From: Fidelibacterota bacterium
Lineage (GTDB): Bacteria > Fidelibacterota > Marinisomatia > Marinisomatales > UBA1611
DNA: 64,000 bases
Assembly: GCA_002708715.1 (NCBI GenBank)
Contig: PAPB01000037.1
Coordinates: 51,803 to 115,802, forward strand
Reading direction: 5' to 3'
The position numbers and the translations under genes were made by a program. The notes under the pieces were generated by a model. That model was not told the DNA's origin and did no database searches. It saw only the letters and a list, made by a program, of their open reading frames with translations. Below are positions 25,734 to 34,223 of the stretch, piece after piece. How positions within the stretch are numbered: the stretch's first letter is position 1; each line of letters starts with the position of its first letter.

Positions 25734-28316
25734 ATGGAATTAACATCTAGAATAACTGCAGTGCTACTAGCAATACTATTATTGCCATTATTATTATTGG
25801 TTGCACTTATTAGTCTATTTATTCAAGGGCTACCAATTATATTTATACAACCAAGGGTTGGTAAGAATTTTAAAAATTTTAATATATACAAATTTAGAAC
25901 AATAAAAAATAATGGAAGTAATACAATACTTGGTCATAATGGAGAATTATTACAAATTACTCGCTGGGGTAAATTTTTGCGGAAAACAAAAATAGACGAA
26001 TTACCTCAATTGCTTAATGTAATTAAAGGTGATATGAGATTTATCGGACCTAGACCAGAGGTTCCTGAATTTGTTTCAAAAGATACTTTCTCTTTTTTAA
26101 ATGATATAAAACCAGGTCTTTCAGGATACTCTTCTATTATATTTAGAAATGAATCTGAAATTCTTTCTATGATTGATTCAGAAGATCCATATAATAATAT
26201 CTTAAATATTAAACTAGCCTTAGATAACTATTATGTTACCAAGAAAGGTTTTTTCCAAGATCTAAAATTAGTTGGTATAACTATTTTATCTTTGTTTACT
26301 CCAAAACGTATGGGGCATTATTTATTTATAAAACTCTTAAAAATTGAAAATAGTGATAATTTTAATTTTGCAGAGATTATTGAAAAGGCACGGATAAAAA
26401 TATCGAAGCACAAAGAAATAAATAAAAATGATTCTCGTAATATCAGAATAATGATCTTGTCTGATATAATTACAATTCTTAGTAGTTTTATAATCGCAAC
26501 ATTTGTTTATAGTAATTTTGCAATTCCGGAGCTTTACTATAATCTAGATTTAAATTTTATCATATATACATTTTTAGCTGTTAAAATGAGCTCTTATTAT
26601 TTATTCGGACTATACAAGGGTATGTGGAGATATACAGCTATATCTGATATATTTCATGTTTTTAATGCTAATTTTGTTTCGACAGGTATTCTTTTAATAC
26701 TTTTTATTAATATCAAAGGTTTAGAGAATTTAACTTATTCGATATTATTTATTGATTTTATACTATCGATTGGTATTACATGTTTTACTAGGATAGGAGT
26801 AAGATTGATATATTCTCATTTATTAAACCCTAAATCTTATAATATAAACCTTAGAAAACGAGTAATCTTAATTGGTGCTGGTAAAACAGGCGAATTTATT
26901 TGTCGGGAATTATTAAATAATTCAAAACATTTAATGGATCCAATAGGGTTTTTAGATGATGAAAAAGATTTAAAAGGTAAGTATATACATCGTAGAAAAG
27001 TATTAGGTAAAGTTTCAGATCTTAATGATTTTCTTAATGATTTTGATGAAATTTTAATTTGCTGTCCAAATGCTCCTCGAAAACAAATATTTCGATTGAT
27101 TGAAAAATGTAAAAGTATTGGAAAATCTTATCGGATTTTACCATCCCCAGATGAGATGTTATCTGGTAAGTTATCATTAAATGAATTAAAGGAAGTCTCA
27201 ATTTTAGATTTATTAGGTAATAATGAAATTGAATTAGATCAAGAATTGATTAGGAACTATATTCATGGTAAGAGGATTTTGATAACAGGTGCTGGGGGTA
27301 GTACAGGTGCTGAATTAGTTAGGCAATGCTTAAGATACGAGCCTGCATTATTAGTTATTTTAGATAATAATGAATATAGTTTATTAAAAATAGAAAGAGA
27401 GATTTTATCAGAAGGAAGTAATGTACTTGTAAAACCTCTTCTTACAAATGTGAGGGATCTTGATATCCTTGGTAAGGTATTTAATGAATATGAACCGCAA
27501 ATTGTTTTTCATGCTGCTTCATATAAACATGTATCAATGCAAGAATCTTTTCCTTGGGAGGCCATTGAAACAAATGTTCATGGTACAAAAAATCTAGTCA
27601 AATTATCACAGCAACATAGTGTTGAAAAATTTGTTTTAATTAGTACAGATAAAGCATTGAATCCAATCAATATTATGGGTGCAACAAAACGTTTAGCAGA
27701 GGTTATTTGTCAAGGAGCAAATCAAAGTTTTAAAACTCGTTTTATGGTAGTACGGTTTGGTAATCTTATTGATAGTAATAGGAGTATAATCCCTATCTTT
27801 AAAGAACAAATAAGGTCTGGTGGCCCTGTTACTATCACAGATCCTAATATGGAGCGTTATTTTATGTCTTCATCTGAAGCCGCACAATTAATATTACAGT
27901 CTGGTAGTATAGGTAAGGGTGGCGAAATTTTCACATTGGATATGGGTGCGCCAATTAAAATAATTGATATAGCGAATGAATTGATTAGGCTGTCAGGCTT
28001 CGAACCAGAGATTGATATACCAATTAGTTTTATTGGGGCTAGAGCTGGGGAGGATACTATAAATAATAATAAGTCCAATGAATATTCTTATTCTAAAACA
28101 ACACATGATAGAATACTTCAAATCCACCCAGAAATCTCAGAAAATAAAGTAAATGAAATTTCGAATCGTATAATGAATGGTGAATTAGTCGGGCATGAAT
28201 TTGATAATGGGATTCTTAGATCAATTTTATCTTCTTTAGTACCCGAATACCAACCTTTAAATAAAGATCAAGTTGAGCCATTAGTTCTGAAAATTTCACC
28301 AAAAGCACAAGCATAA
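25734..28316 (+). CDS. Fusion of PglC-like phosphoglycosyltransferase and PglF/CapD-like UDP-sugar 4,6-dehydratase
   Basis: An 860-residue two-enzyme fusion. Residues 1-190 form a monotopic phosphoglycosyltransferase: a proline-kinked re-entrant helix (7-30, Pro18), YKFRTI, the catalytic Asp88-Glu89 in KIDELPQLLNVIKGDMRFIGPRPEVP, and KPGLSGY. Such enzymes move a sugar-1-phosphate to undecaprenyl phosphate. Residues 240-345 hold about four helices like those of PglF. Residues 376-470 are an N-terminal Rossmann-like domain (GAGKTG, 381-386). Residues 513 to the end are the extended SDR dehydratase, with TGAGGSTG and the PglF-type Ser-Thr-Asp-Lys (637-640) in place of the usual Tyr triad. The fusion would make the 4-keto sugar and, after transamination by the upstream gene product, load it on the lipid. 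Confidence 0.92.
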   Translation: MELTSRITAVLLAILLLPLLLLVALISLFIQGLPIIFIQPRVGKNFKNFNIYKFRTIKNNGSNTILGHNGELLQITRWGKFLRKTKIDELPQLLNVIKGDMRFIGPRPEVPEFVSKDTFSFLNDIKPGLSGYSSIIFRNESEILSMIDSEDPYNNILNIKLALDNYYVTKKGFFQDLKLVGITILSLFTPKRMGHYLFIKLLKIENSDNFNFAEIIEKARIKISKHKEINKNDSRNIRIMILSDIITILSSFIIATFVYSNFAIPELYYNLDLNFIIYTFLAVKMSSYYLFGLYKGMWRYTAISDIFHVFNANFVSTGILLILFINIKGLENLTYSILFIDFILSIGITCFTRIGVRLIYSHLLNPKSYNINLRKRVILIGAGKTGEFICRELLNNSKHLMDPIGFLDDEKDLKGKYIHRRKVLGKVSDLNDFLNDFDEILICCPNAPRKQIFRLIEKCKSIGKSYRILPSPDEMLSGKLSLNELKEVSILDLLGNNEIELDQELIRNYIHGKRILITGAGGSTGAELVRQCLRYEPALLVILDNNEYSLLKIEREILSEGSNVLVKPLLTNVRDLDILGKVFNEYEPQIVFHAASYKHVSMQESFPWEAIETNVHGTKNLVKLSQQHSVEKFVLISTDKALNPINIMGATKRLAEVICQGANQSFKTRFMVVRFGNLIDSNRSIIPIFKEQIRSGGPVTITDPNMERYFMSSSEAAQLILQSGSIGKGGEIFTLDMGAPIKIIDIANELIRLSGFEPEIDIPISFIGARAGEDTINNNKSNEYSYSKTTHDRILQIHPEISENKVNEISNRIMNGELVGHEFDNGILRSILSSLVPEYQPLNKDQVEPLVLKISPKAQA

Positions 28317-28426
28317 CCAATTGTAATGTGCATTGTAGTCAAACAATAGTTTTCTTAATCAAAAATTAATATCTTGTTCAGCTGCAAGATTATTAAATTT
28401 AATTAATAAAAATTTACAAATTTTCT

Positions 28427-29803
28427 ATGATGCCCCTTATATCAATAAATCCTTCTATAGGTAAAGAAATAAAATCTTATCCGCAATTTTCTGAGGAAAA
28501 AGTGAACCAAATTATTATTGATTCATCTAAATGTCAGAATCATTGGAAAAAGACTAATTTAGAATTTCGTTTAGATTGCCTTAAACATCTTTCTGAAATT
28601 TTAAATGATAAAAAACGTGAATATGCTTCTCTTATGGCAGAAGAAATGGGGAAACCGTTAAAACAAGGTAAGAGTGAAATTGAAAAATGTATTTTTCTTT
28701 GTGAATATTATGTAAATAATGCTGCATTATATCTTCAGGATAAAATTATTGATATTGAAGGACAGAAAAGCTTTGTAATAATTCAACCTATTGGATTAAT
28801 TCTAGGCGTCATGCCTTGGAATTTTCCTTTTTGGCAAGTTTTCAGATTTTCTATACCAACATTAATTGCAGGTAATGGCGCTTTATTAAAACATGCTTCT
28901 AATGTTCAAGGATGTGGATTTGCGATAGAATCTGCTTTTTTGGATGCAGGATTTCCAAAAAATTTATTTAAAAATATTTCTATAAGTGGAAGTAGAGTTT
29001 CTAGCTTTATAAAAAATGCGAGTATTTCAGCTGTCACGATAACTGGAAGTACACCAGCTGGAAAATCTGTTGCTCAGGTTTCTGGGATGGAATTAAAAAA
29101 AACAGTATTAGAATTAGGTGGTAGTGACCCTTATGTTATATTGGAAGATGCGGATATAGAAAGATCAATACAAGCTTGCATTGAAGGAAGAATATTAAAT
29201 ACTGGACAAAGTTGTATATCTGCTAAAAGGTTGATAGTTGTTGATAGTATTTATGATAATTTTTTACAAGGTATAAAAAAAAGTTTAATGTCAAAAATCA
29301 TGGGAGACCCGAATGATGATGTAGATATTGGTCCGATGGTTTCTCTTGAAGCAAGAGAGGAGGTACATGAACAAGTCCAAAAATCTATTATCCAAGGTGC
29401 AACACTTCTATTAGGTGGCTTTATACCTGAAATCCCAGGAGCTTTTTATCCTATTACATTATTATCTGAAGTAGAGCCAGGTATGCTAGCATTTGATGAA
29501 GAAATATTTGGGCCTGTTTTTTCTATCGTAAGAGCAAAAGATGAAAATCACGCAATAAAATTAGCTAACCAAACGCCTTTTGGATTAGGTGCGGCAGTAT
29601 TTACTGAAAATATTAGTAAAGGAGAAGAGATTGCAAGACATAGGCTGAATTCTGGTATGTGCTTTGTAAATGATTTTGTTAAATCTGATCCTCGTCTTCC
29701 ATTTGGAGGTATTCGTGAATCTGGATATGGTAGAGAACTATCAATCTATGGTTTGATGGAATTTGTTAATATTAAGACTGTGGTTATTAACGATAAAAAT
29801 TAG
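28427..29803 (+). CDS. NAD(P)-dependent aldehyde dehydrogenase, Sad/succinate-semialdehyde dehydrogenase-like
   Basis: A 458-residue aldehyde dehydrogenase. PWNFPFW is the conserved Asn region, LELGGSDPY holds the general-base Glu, and NTGQSCISAKR holds the catalytic Cys. EEIFGPVFSIV and PFGGIRESGYGREL complete the family blocks. The short N-terminus and the Ser-Cys-Ile-Ser sequence at the active site resemble the Sad/YneI and GabD-type succinate semialdehyde dehydrogenases. Other aldehyde substrates are possible. It lies after a 110-bp gap from the glycan locus and is probably a separate transcription unit, with no obvious link to polysaccharide synthesis. Two consecutive ATG codons occur at the start, and either may be used. 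Confidence 0.88.
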   Translation: MMPLISINPSIGKEIKSYPQFSEEKVNQIIIDSSKCQNHWKKTNLEFRLDCLKHLSEILNDKKREYASLMAEEMGKPLKQGKSEIEKCIFLCEYYVNNAALYLQDKIIDIEGQKSFVIIQPIGLILGVMPWNFPFWQVFRFSIPTLIAGNGALLKHASNVQGCGFAIESAFLDAGFPKNLFKNISISGSRVSSFIKNASISAVTITGSTPAGKSVAQVSGMELKKTVLELGGSDPYVILEDADIERSIQACIEGRILNTGQSCISAKRLIVVDSIYDNFLQGIKKSLMSKIMGDPNDDVDIGPMVSLEAREEVHEQVQKSIIQGATLLLGGFIPEIPGAFYPITLLSEVEPGMLAFDEEIFGPVFSIVRAKDENHAIKLANQTPFGLGAAVFTENISKGEEIARHRLNSGMCFVNDFVKSDPRLPFGGIRESGYGRELSIYGLMEFVNIKTVVINDKN

Positions 29804-29817
29804 TATTGCAATATTTA

Positions 29818-30336
29818 ATGAGAATTATCAAAACCTTTACTTTTTATTTAATTATTATTCATTGTATAATTTTTTCTCAAAATAATAAATTATTTTGGGA
29901 TGGTAGAGATTGGAATAAAATAAAGGGAAAGGCTAGCCATGATAATAAAATTGAGTTTTTAATTAAGAAGGCATATTTGGAAGGAGCCTTGGATGGAAGG
30001 CTATATGGATACTTAAAAACTTGGGAAGATGATAATGCAATTGCTGATAGAGTTTTTTCTGAAACTGTAGATTATTTATCAATAAGAGAATTAATTAAAA
30101 ATATTGATTATTTTTATGATGATCCATTAAATAATTATATACCTCTTCCTTCTGCAATAGTTATCGCGAATATGTATGCTGGAAGGGAAAATATTTATAA
30201 TATCGAATCTTATATTAAACTTACAAGGGAATGGATTAATGGGTTGATATTAGACCTGGATACTTTAGACTATACAAAGATTTTAGAACAAAAATTAATT
30301 AAACAGCATAAAAAATCTTTTAATCGATTCGAATAA
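29818..30336 (+). CDS. Small exported protein of unknown function
   Basis: A protein of about 172 residues that I cannot assign. The chosen ATG at 29818 starts a normal signal peptide (MRIIKTFTFYLIIIHCIIFSQ). The frame is open a little further back, to a TTG at 29806. The mature part is acidic and mostly helical, with LFWDGRDWNKI at its start and a conserved-looking EYLS-like stretch (YLSIRELIKNIDYFYDDPLNNYIPLPSAIVIANMYAGR) in the middle. The layout loosely recalls small periplasmic proteins found in FCB bacteria. It begins 14 bp after the aldehyde dehydrogenase stop codon and may be co-transcribed. Its 3' end overlaps the convergent gene on the other strand by 17 bp. Confidence 0.7.
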   Translation: MRIIKTFTFYLIIIHCIIFSQNNKLFWDGRDWNKIKGKASHDNKIEFLIKKAYLEGALDGRLYGYLKTWEDDNAIADRVFSETVDYLSIRELIKNIDYFYDDPLNNYIPLPSAIVIANMYAGRENIYNIESYIKLTREWINGLILDLDTLDYTKILEQKLIKQHKKSFNRFE

Positions 30337-30718
30337 ATCCTGCTTTTTTATGCCATGCGAAAACACGACTTTCTCCAATAAATTTTACTTTAGAAATATT
30401 AAAGTCAAAAGTAGGGGGTTCATCTGTTCTTAAATCAAATTTTGCGGTTTTTACAGTAGAAAAACCTGTTTGTAATGCTGGTTCGTAATTATAAATAAGT
30501 ACAATTCTTTTTTCGTCAATAAGGATTTTGTCTGCAGAATATTCAGATAAAAATCCTTCTAAATAATCAATAGGTTGTTTTAGATGATTAGTTATTTCAA
30601 TATTTACCAAAATTTTTGCATTATCAATCACGCGAGGTCGTATTTCTATTGTGAATGGTTCTCTTTCTTGTCCAATTATTAGAGATGATAACAAAATAAA
30701 AATCAAAGTTAGTTTCAT
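30320..30718 (-). CDS. Small exported protein of unknown function
   Basis: A protein of about 132 residues with a clear signal peptide (MKLTLIFILLSSLIIGQ) followed by a beta-rich mature domain (PFTIEIRPRVIDNAKILVNIEITNHL). This pattern suggests a small immunoglobulin-like or FxLYD-type fold. The start at 30718 is preferred over an upstream Met nine codons earlier because it gives a proper signal peptide. It is transcribed toward the preceding gene and overlaps its end, and divergently from the PorZ-like gene. I do not recognise a family. Confidence 0.65.
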   Translation of the reverse strand: MKLTLIFILLSSLIIGQEREPFTIEIRPRVIDNAKILVNIEITNHLKQPIDYLEGFLSEYSADKILIDEKRIVLIYNYEPALQTGFSTVKTAKFDLRTDEPPTFDFNISKVKFIGESRVFAWHKKAGFIRID

Positions 30719-30800
30719 AGCACTGAAATTGGGAAGAAATATCATTATACAAAAGAAAAAGCTATGATATATTTTTTAAAAAAAATTGTATAATCAGTAT

Positions 30801-33185
30801 ATGATCTATTCAATATTTTATTATTTAAAAAAAAATATTTTCTACATAAGCTATATTTATATATCATTTTGTTATTCTCAAGTTCGTGTAGGTGAATGGG
30901 ATGCTCTAACTTCAAATATTTATATTAATGATATTACTATAATTGAAAATAATATATATGCGGCTTGTAAAGGTGGAATCCTATCCATTGAAAATAATGG
31001 ATATTCAACTTTTACAACTGTTCATGGTCTTTTGGGAATTGACTTGTTATCCATTACAAAAGATAACGATAATAATTTATGGATTGGTGGTGATGTTCCT
31101 CGAGGTTTTCTACAAGTATATGATCCGATAGAGCGTCAATCAGTATTATCTTTTGATTTTCAATTAACATCAATTTTAGATATCCAAGTAAAAGATTCTA
31201 TAACATGGGTATTATTTCAGGATGGACAAGATAATGGACTAATGAAATTTATTTATGATGAAAAATGGGAGTATCGAGATTCGTTTAGAAACTATCCAGA
31301 AGAAATAAGAAGTATTAACTGTTTTACTTTAATTGATACAATGATTTTTCTTGGTACTAATGAAGGAGTTTATTTTTCTAGTACAAATAGAAATTTAAAA
31401 AACCCGTATTCATGGTTAAAAGTTATAGATAATTTTAATCAACCTATTACATCGATGGATGTTGATAGTATTGATTTAGTTTTTACAACAATGAATAGTA
31501 TTAATAAATATTCCCCACAAATTAATGAATTAAATCAAATTGATTTTTTATTTGAAATAGAAAATGCTCAAAATGTTTTTGTTTCTAAGCATGGGTATTG
31601 GTTTAGTGATTTAAAAAAATTATATTTATCATCATTGAATAATGATCTAATAATTGAAAATAATTTTGAAATATTATCAATTAATTACATTGGTCATAGA
31701 TATATTATTGGTACAGAAAATGGTTTCATTTTTTTAGAAAATAATAATAATACAGGTGTATTTGAAATGCATACTTTTATCCCTAATTCACCTGTTACTA
31801 ATAGTTTTTCTGCTATTGAAGTTCTTGAAGATGGAAGACTGGTAGGAGGGAGTAGCAAAGGTCTTTCTATTTATAGTAATGATGGTTGGCGTAATATATT
31901 AGAAGTGGAAACATTGGGCTCTGAAGTAATTAACTCAGATTATAATTTTGAAAAATTTATTGCTGATACCGTAGCATATGATTTTGGAAGTTATATCGCG
32001 GATATTGAACAAGGACCAGATGGGTTACTATATTGTGCAATAAGAGGTTCATACGTTTCATATAGTGATCCACCAAGAATTAGTGGCGGTGTCATAATAG
32101 TCGATATAGATAATCCTCAAAATATTGCAATATTAGATACAACATATTTAGGATTTTATTCAACACCAAATAACGATAGACCTTATCAGATTACTTTAGA
32201 TATAGAGTTTGATAATTATGGAAATTTATGGATTGCTAATCCTTATTGCATAAATGGAAATAATCCAATACATGTTAGATCGCCTGATGGAGTTTGGAGA
32301 CATTATGGGGCAACTGAGACTGAAACATATATAAGCCAATCACCAATATCGATTGCATTTGATTTGTTTAATAGAACTTGGGTTTCAGCATTCCAAGTAT
32401 CCGATGTCAATATAGGGTTACCAAATGGAGGTATTTTCCTTTTAACATATGAAGGGAATCCGTATGACCCTATTAATTTCTATTGGAATGAAATCAATAA
32501 TAATGGAACAGTTTGGTCATTAGGTATTGGATCAAATAATCGTTTATATTATTTGACTCCTTCAGGCCTAAATTATTTTGATTTAAAGCAAGGACAAAAT
32601 CCAGTCATTAATGAAAACTTATATCCCTTTTTTCCAAATATTTCTTTTGGATATGGTTCAAAGATTAAAATTGATTCACATAATAATATTTGGGCTAGTT
32701 CAAATAGTAGAGGAATACATGTCCTCTTAGAGAATACAACATATTGGCCTGATATTAATGGATTTGATATATCAAATAGTCCTTTGTTATCCAATGAAAT
32801 AAGTGATATTGATTTTAATTATGATAAAAATTTGGTATATATAGCTACCAGTAAGGGTGTAAATATTTTAAAAATTCCATTTGGTTCTTCAAAAAATAAT
32901 TATAATAATGTAAAGGTGTTTCCGAGTCCATATTATATTCCTTCCGATAAACCTATGATAGTAGATGACCTTGCATATGAATCATCATTAATGGTGATGA
33001 CATTAGATGGGTTGGTTATAAGGAATATTAGATCACAAGGATTAGAAAATGATGGCCCACAACTATCATGGGATGGAAGAGATAGGAAAGGAAATTATGT
33101 TGGAAGCGGAGTTTATTTATTAATGATCTATAGTGATAATGGGGGTAATATTATTGAAAAAATCACAGTTATTAATAATGATTAA
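30801..33185 (+). CDS. PorZ-like two-propeller protein, putative type IX secretion component
   Basis: A protein of about 794 residues with an N-terminal signal peptide that ends near FCYSQ. The mature protein starts VGEWDALTSNIYINDITIIENNIYAACKGGILSIE, matching the opening of the PorZ beta-propeller family. Repeated blades with motifs of the type NNLWIGG and GNLWIANP follow, as in two-component-regulator propeller repeats. The C-terminal 85 residues (VKVFPSPYYIPSDKP, SWDGRDRKGNYVGSGVYLLMIYSDNGG) look like a FlgD/T9SS sorting-type immunoglobulin domain. PorZ in Porphyromonas is part of the cell-surface complex that processes type IX cargo. The first TTG is at 30786; the ATG at 30801 gives the better signal peptide. 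The last 14 bases overlap the convergent SGNH gene. Confidence 0.72.
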   Translation: MIYSIFYYLKKNIFYISYIYISFCYSQVRVGEWDALTSNIYINDITIIENNIYAACKGGILSIENNGYSTFTTVHGLLGIDLLSITKDNDNNLWIGGDVPRGFLQVYDPIERQSVLSFDFQLTSILDIQVKDSITWVLFQDGQDNGLMKFIYDEKWEYRDSFRNYPEEIRSINCFTLIDTMIFLGTNEGVYFSSTNRNLKNPYSWLKVIDNFNQPITSMDVDSIDLVFTTMNSINKYSPQINELNQIDFLFEIENAQNVFVSKHGYWFSDLKKLYLSSLNNDLIIENNFEILSINYIGHRYIIGTENGFIFLENNNNTGVFEMHTFIPNSPVTNSFSAIEVLEDGRLVGGSSKGLSIYSNDGWRNILEVETLGSEVINSDYNFEKFIADTVAYDFGSYIADIEQGPDGLLYCAIRGSYVSYSDPPRISGGVIIVDIDNPQNIAILDTTYLGFYSTPNNDRPYQITLDIEFDNYGNLWIANPYCINGNNPIHVRSPDGVWRHYGATETETYISQSPISIAFDLFNRTWVSAFQVSDVNIGLPNGGIFLLTYEGNPYDPINFYWNEINNNGTVWSLGIGSNNRLYYLTPSGLNYFDLKQGQNPVINENLYPFFPNISFGYGSKIKIDSHNNIWASSNSRGIHVLLENTTYWPDINGFDISNSPLLSNEISDIDFNYDKNLVYIATSKGVNILKIPFGSSKNNYNNVKVFPSPYYIPSDKPMIVDDLAYESSLMVMTLDGLVIRNIRSQGLENDGPQLSWDGRDRKGNYVGSGVYLLMIYSDNGGNIIEKITVINND

Positions 33186-34182
33186 TTTTTTGGTTATCAA
33201 AATTTTTTAAATTTAAAAGTATAAAGTTACTAACTATTCTGTGACCTTTATTTGATAGATGCATAGGGTCGCCATAAAGAAAAAGTTCTTTGCTATATCC
33301 ATTTGAATTTTGCAACATATAATTAAACATATCTTTCACAATAATTGAATAGTTTTTCAAACTATTCATTAGCTTCAACTGTGGTTGTTTTATTGAAGCC
33401 TGATGAGGATTCCTTAATTGGTACTCATACGGTAGTAAGTACATCTCAAAAGGAATATTATTGTTTTTTAATATGTTTTTTATTTTAATGAGATTATTTA
33501 TTGCTTGATATAACAACTCTTCTTTTTGAATATAAAGGTTGTTATCAAATTCAAAATAATTTTTACTTCTATCAAATATGATATTTTTTGTTAGAAGGTA
33601 TAAGGCACTATTCATTCTAAGAAAATTGATGGTTTGTCCAAAAAGTTTTCTCAAAGTCTCACCTGGTAAAATATCGATGATTCCAGATTCACGATTATAG
33701 ATATCGTTGAGGCAAAAAAATAATGAAACTCGTTGTATTTTTAGGGTTTGTAAGGCATGATTTAATTGTAAGACGTAGTCTTCACTTGAATAACCAATAA
33801 CTCCTCCATTTAAGATATTCCAATTTTTTAATTTTGAAGATAAATGGCTACTAAATGTAGAATCTTCATTGACTCCTACACCCATTACTACTGAATCGCC
33901 TAATAAAAGCCAGTTTGGTTTTTCTTTATTATGTATGAAATTATTTCTTCTAAAACCATATTTATCAGTTGATATATTTTTTCCAAAACTTTGCGCATTA
34001 ATATTAGGTTTTAATCCATATCCATTGCCTTCTCCTCGATTAATTATTAATCTTTTATCAGTACCTTGGTAGTTTATTTCTGGAAAAATTATTCTAGTAA
34101 ATAATTCTAATAAAAGAAATATAATTATAATTACAGTGAAATAGGTTATTAGATATAATAGAGTTGAATAGAGCCTTTGCAA
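33172..34182 (-). CDS. Membrane-anchored SGNH/GDSL-family hydrolase
   Basis: A 336-residue protein with an N-terminal transmembrane helix (about residues 8-27) and an exported SGNH-type domain. Block I is LLLGDSVVMGVGV with the nucleophile Ser97. The Asn block is FFCLNDI, and the Asp-His pair of block V is GDPMHLSNKGH (Asp305, His308). Such proteins act as esterases, or as acetyl-transfer partners modifying glycans in the periplasm. The start is TTG. It is convergent with the PorZ-like gene, overlapping by 14 bp, and about 40 bp from the OPT transporter gene on the same strand. The catalytic residues are seen; the substrate is unknown. Confidence 0.78.
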   Translation of the reverse strand: MQRLYSTLLYLITYFTVIIIIFLLLELFTRIIFPEINYQGTDKRLIINRGEGNGYGLKPNINAQSFGKNISTDKYGFRRNNFIHNKEKPNWLLLGDSVVMGVGVNEDSTFSSHLSSKLKNWNILNGGVIGYSSEDYVLQLNHALQTLKIQRVSLFFCLNDIYNRESGIIDILPGETLRKLFGQTINFLRMNSALYLLTKNIIFDRSKNYFEFDNNLYIQKEELLYQAINNLIKIKNILKNNNIPFEMYLLPYEYQLRNPHQASIKQPQLKLMNSLKNYSIIVKDMFNYMLQNSNGYSKELFLYGDPMHLSNKGHRIVSNFILLNLKNFDNQKINHY

Positions 34183-34223
34183 ATTTTAGAAATTAGTGAA
34201 ATATATTATGACTAATATAAAGA

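Noticed and set aside
1..28316. The glycan locus as a recently transferred genomic island
   Set aside because: I found no integrase, insertion sequence, tRNA boundary or direct repeat, and base use by eye is similar to the rest of the AT-rich window; a composition test was not possible here.
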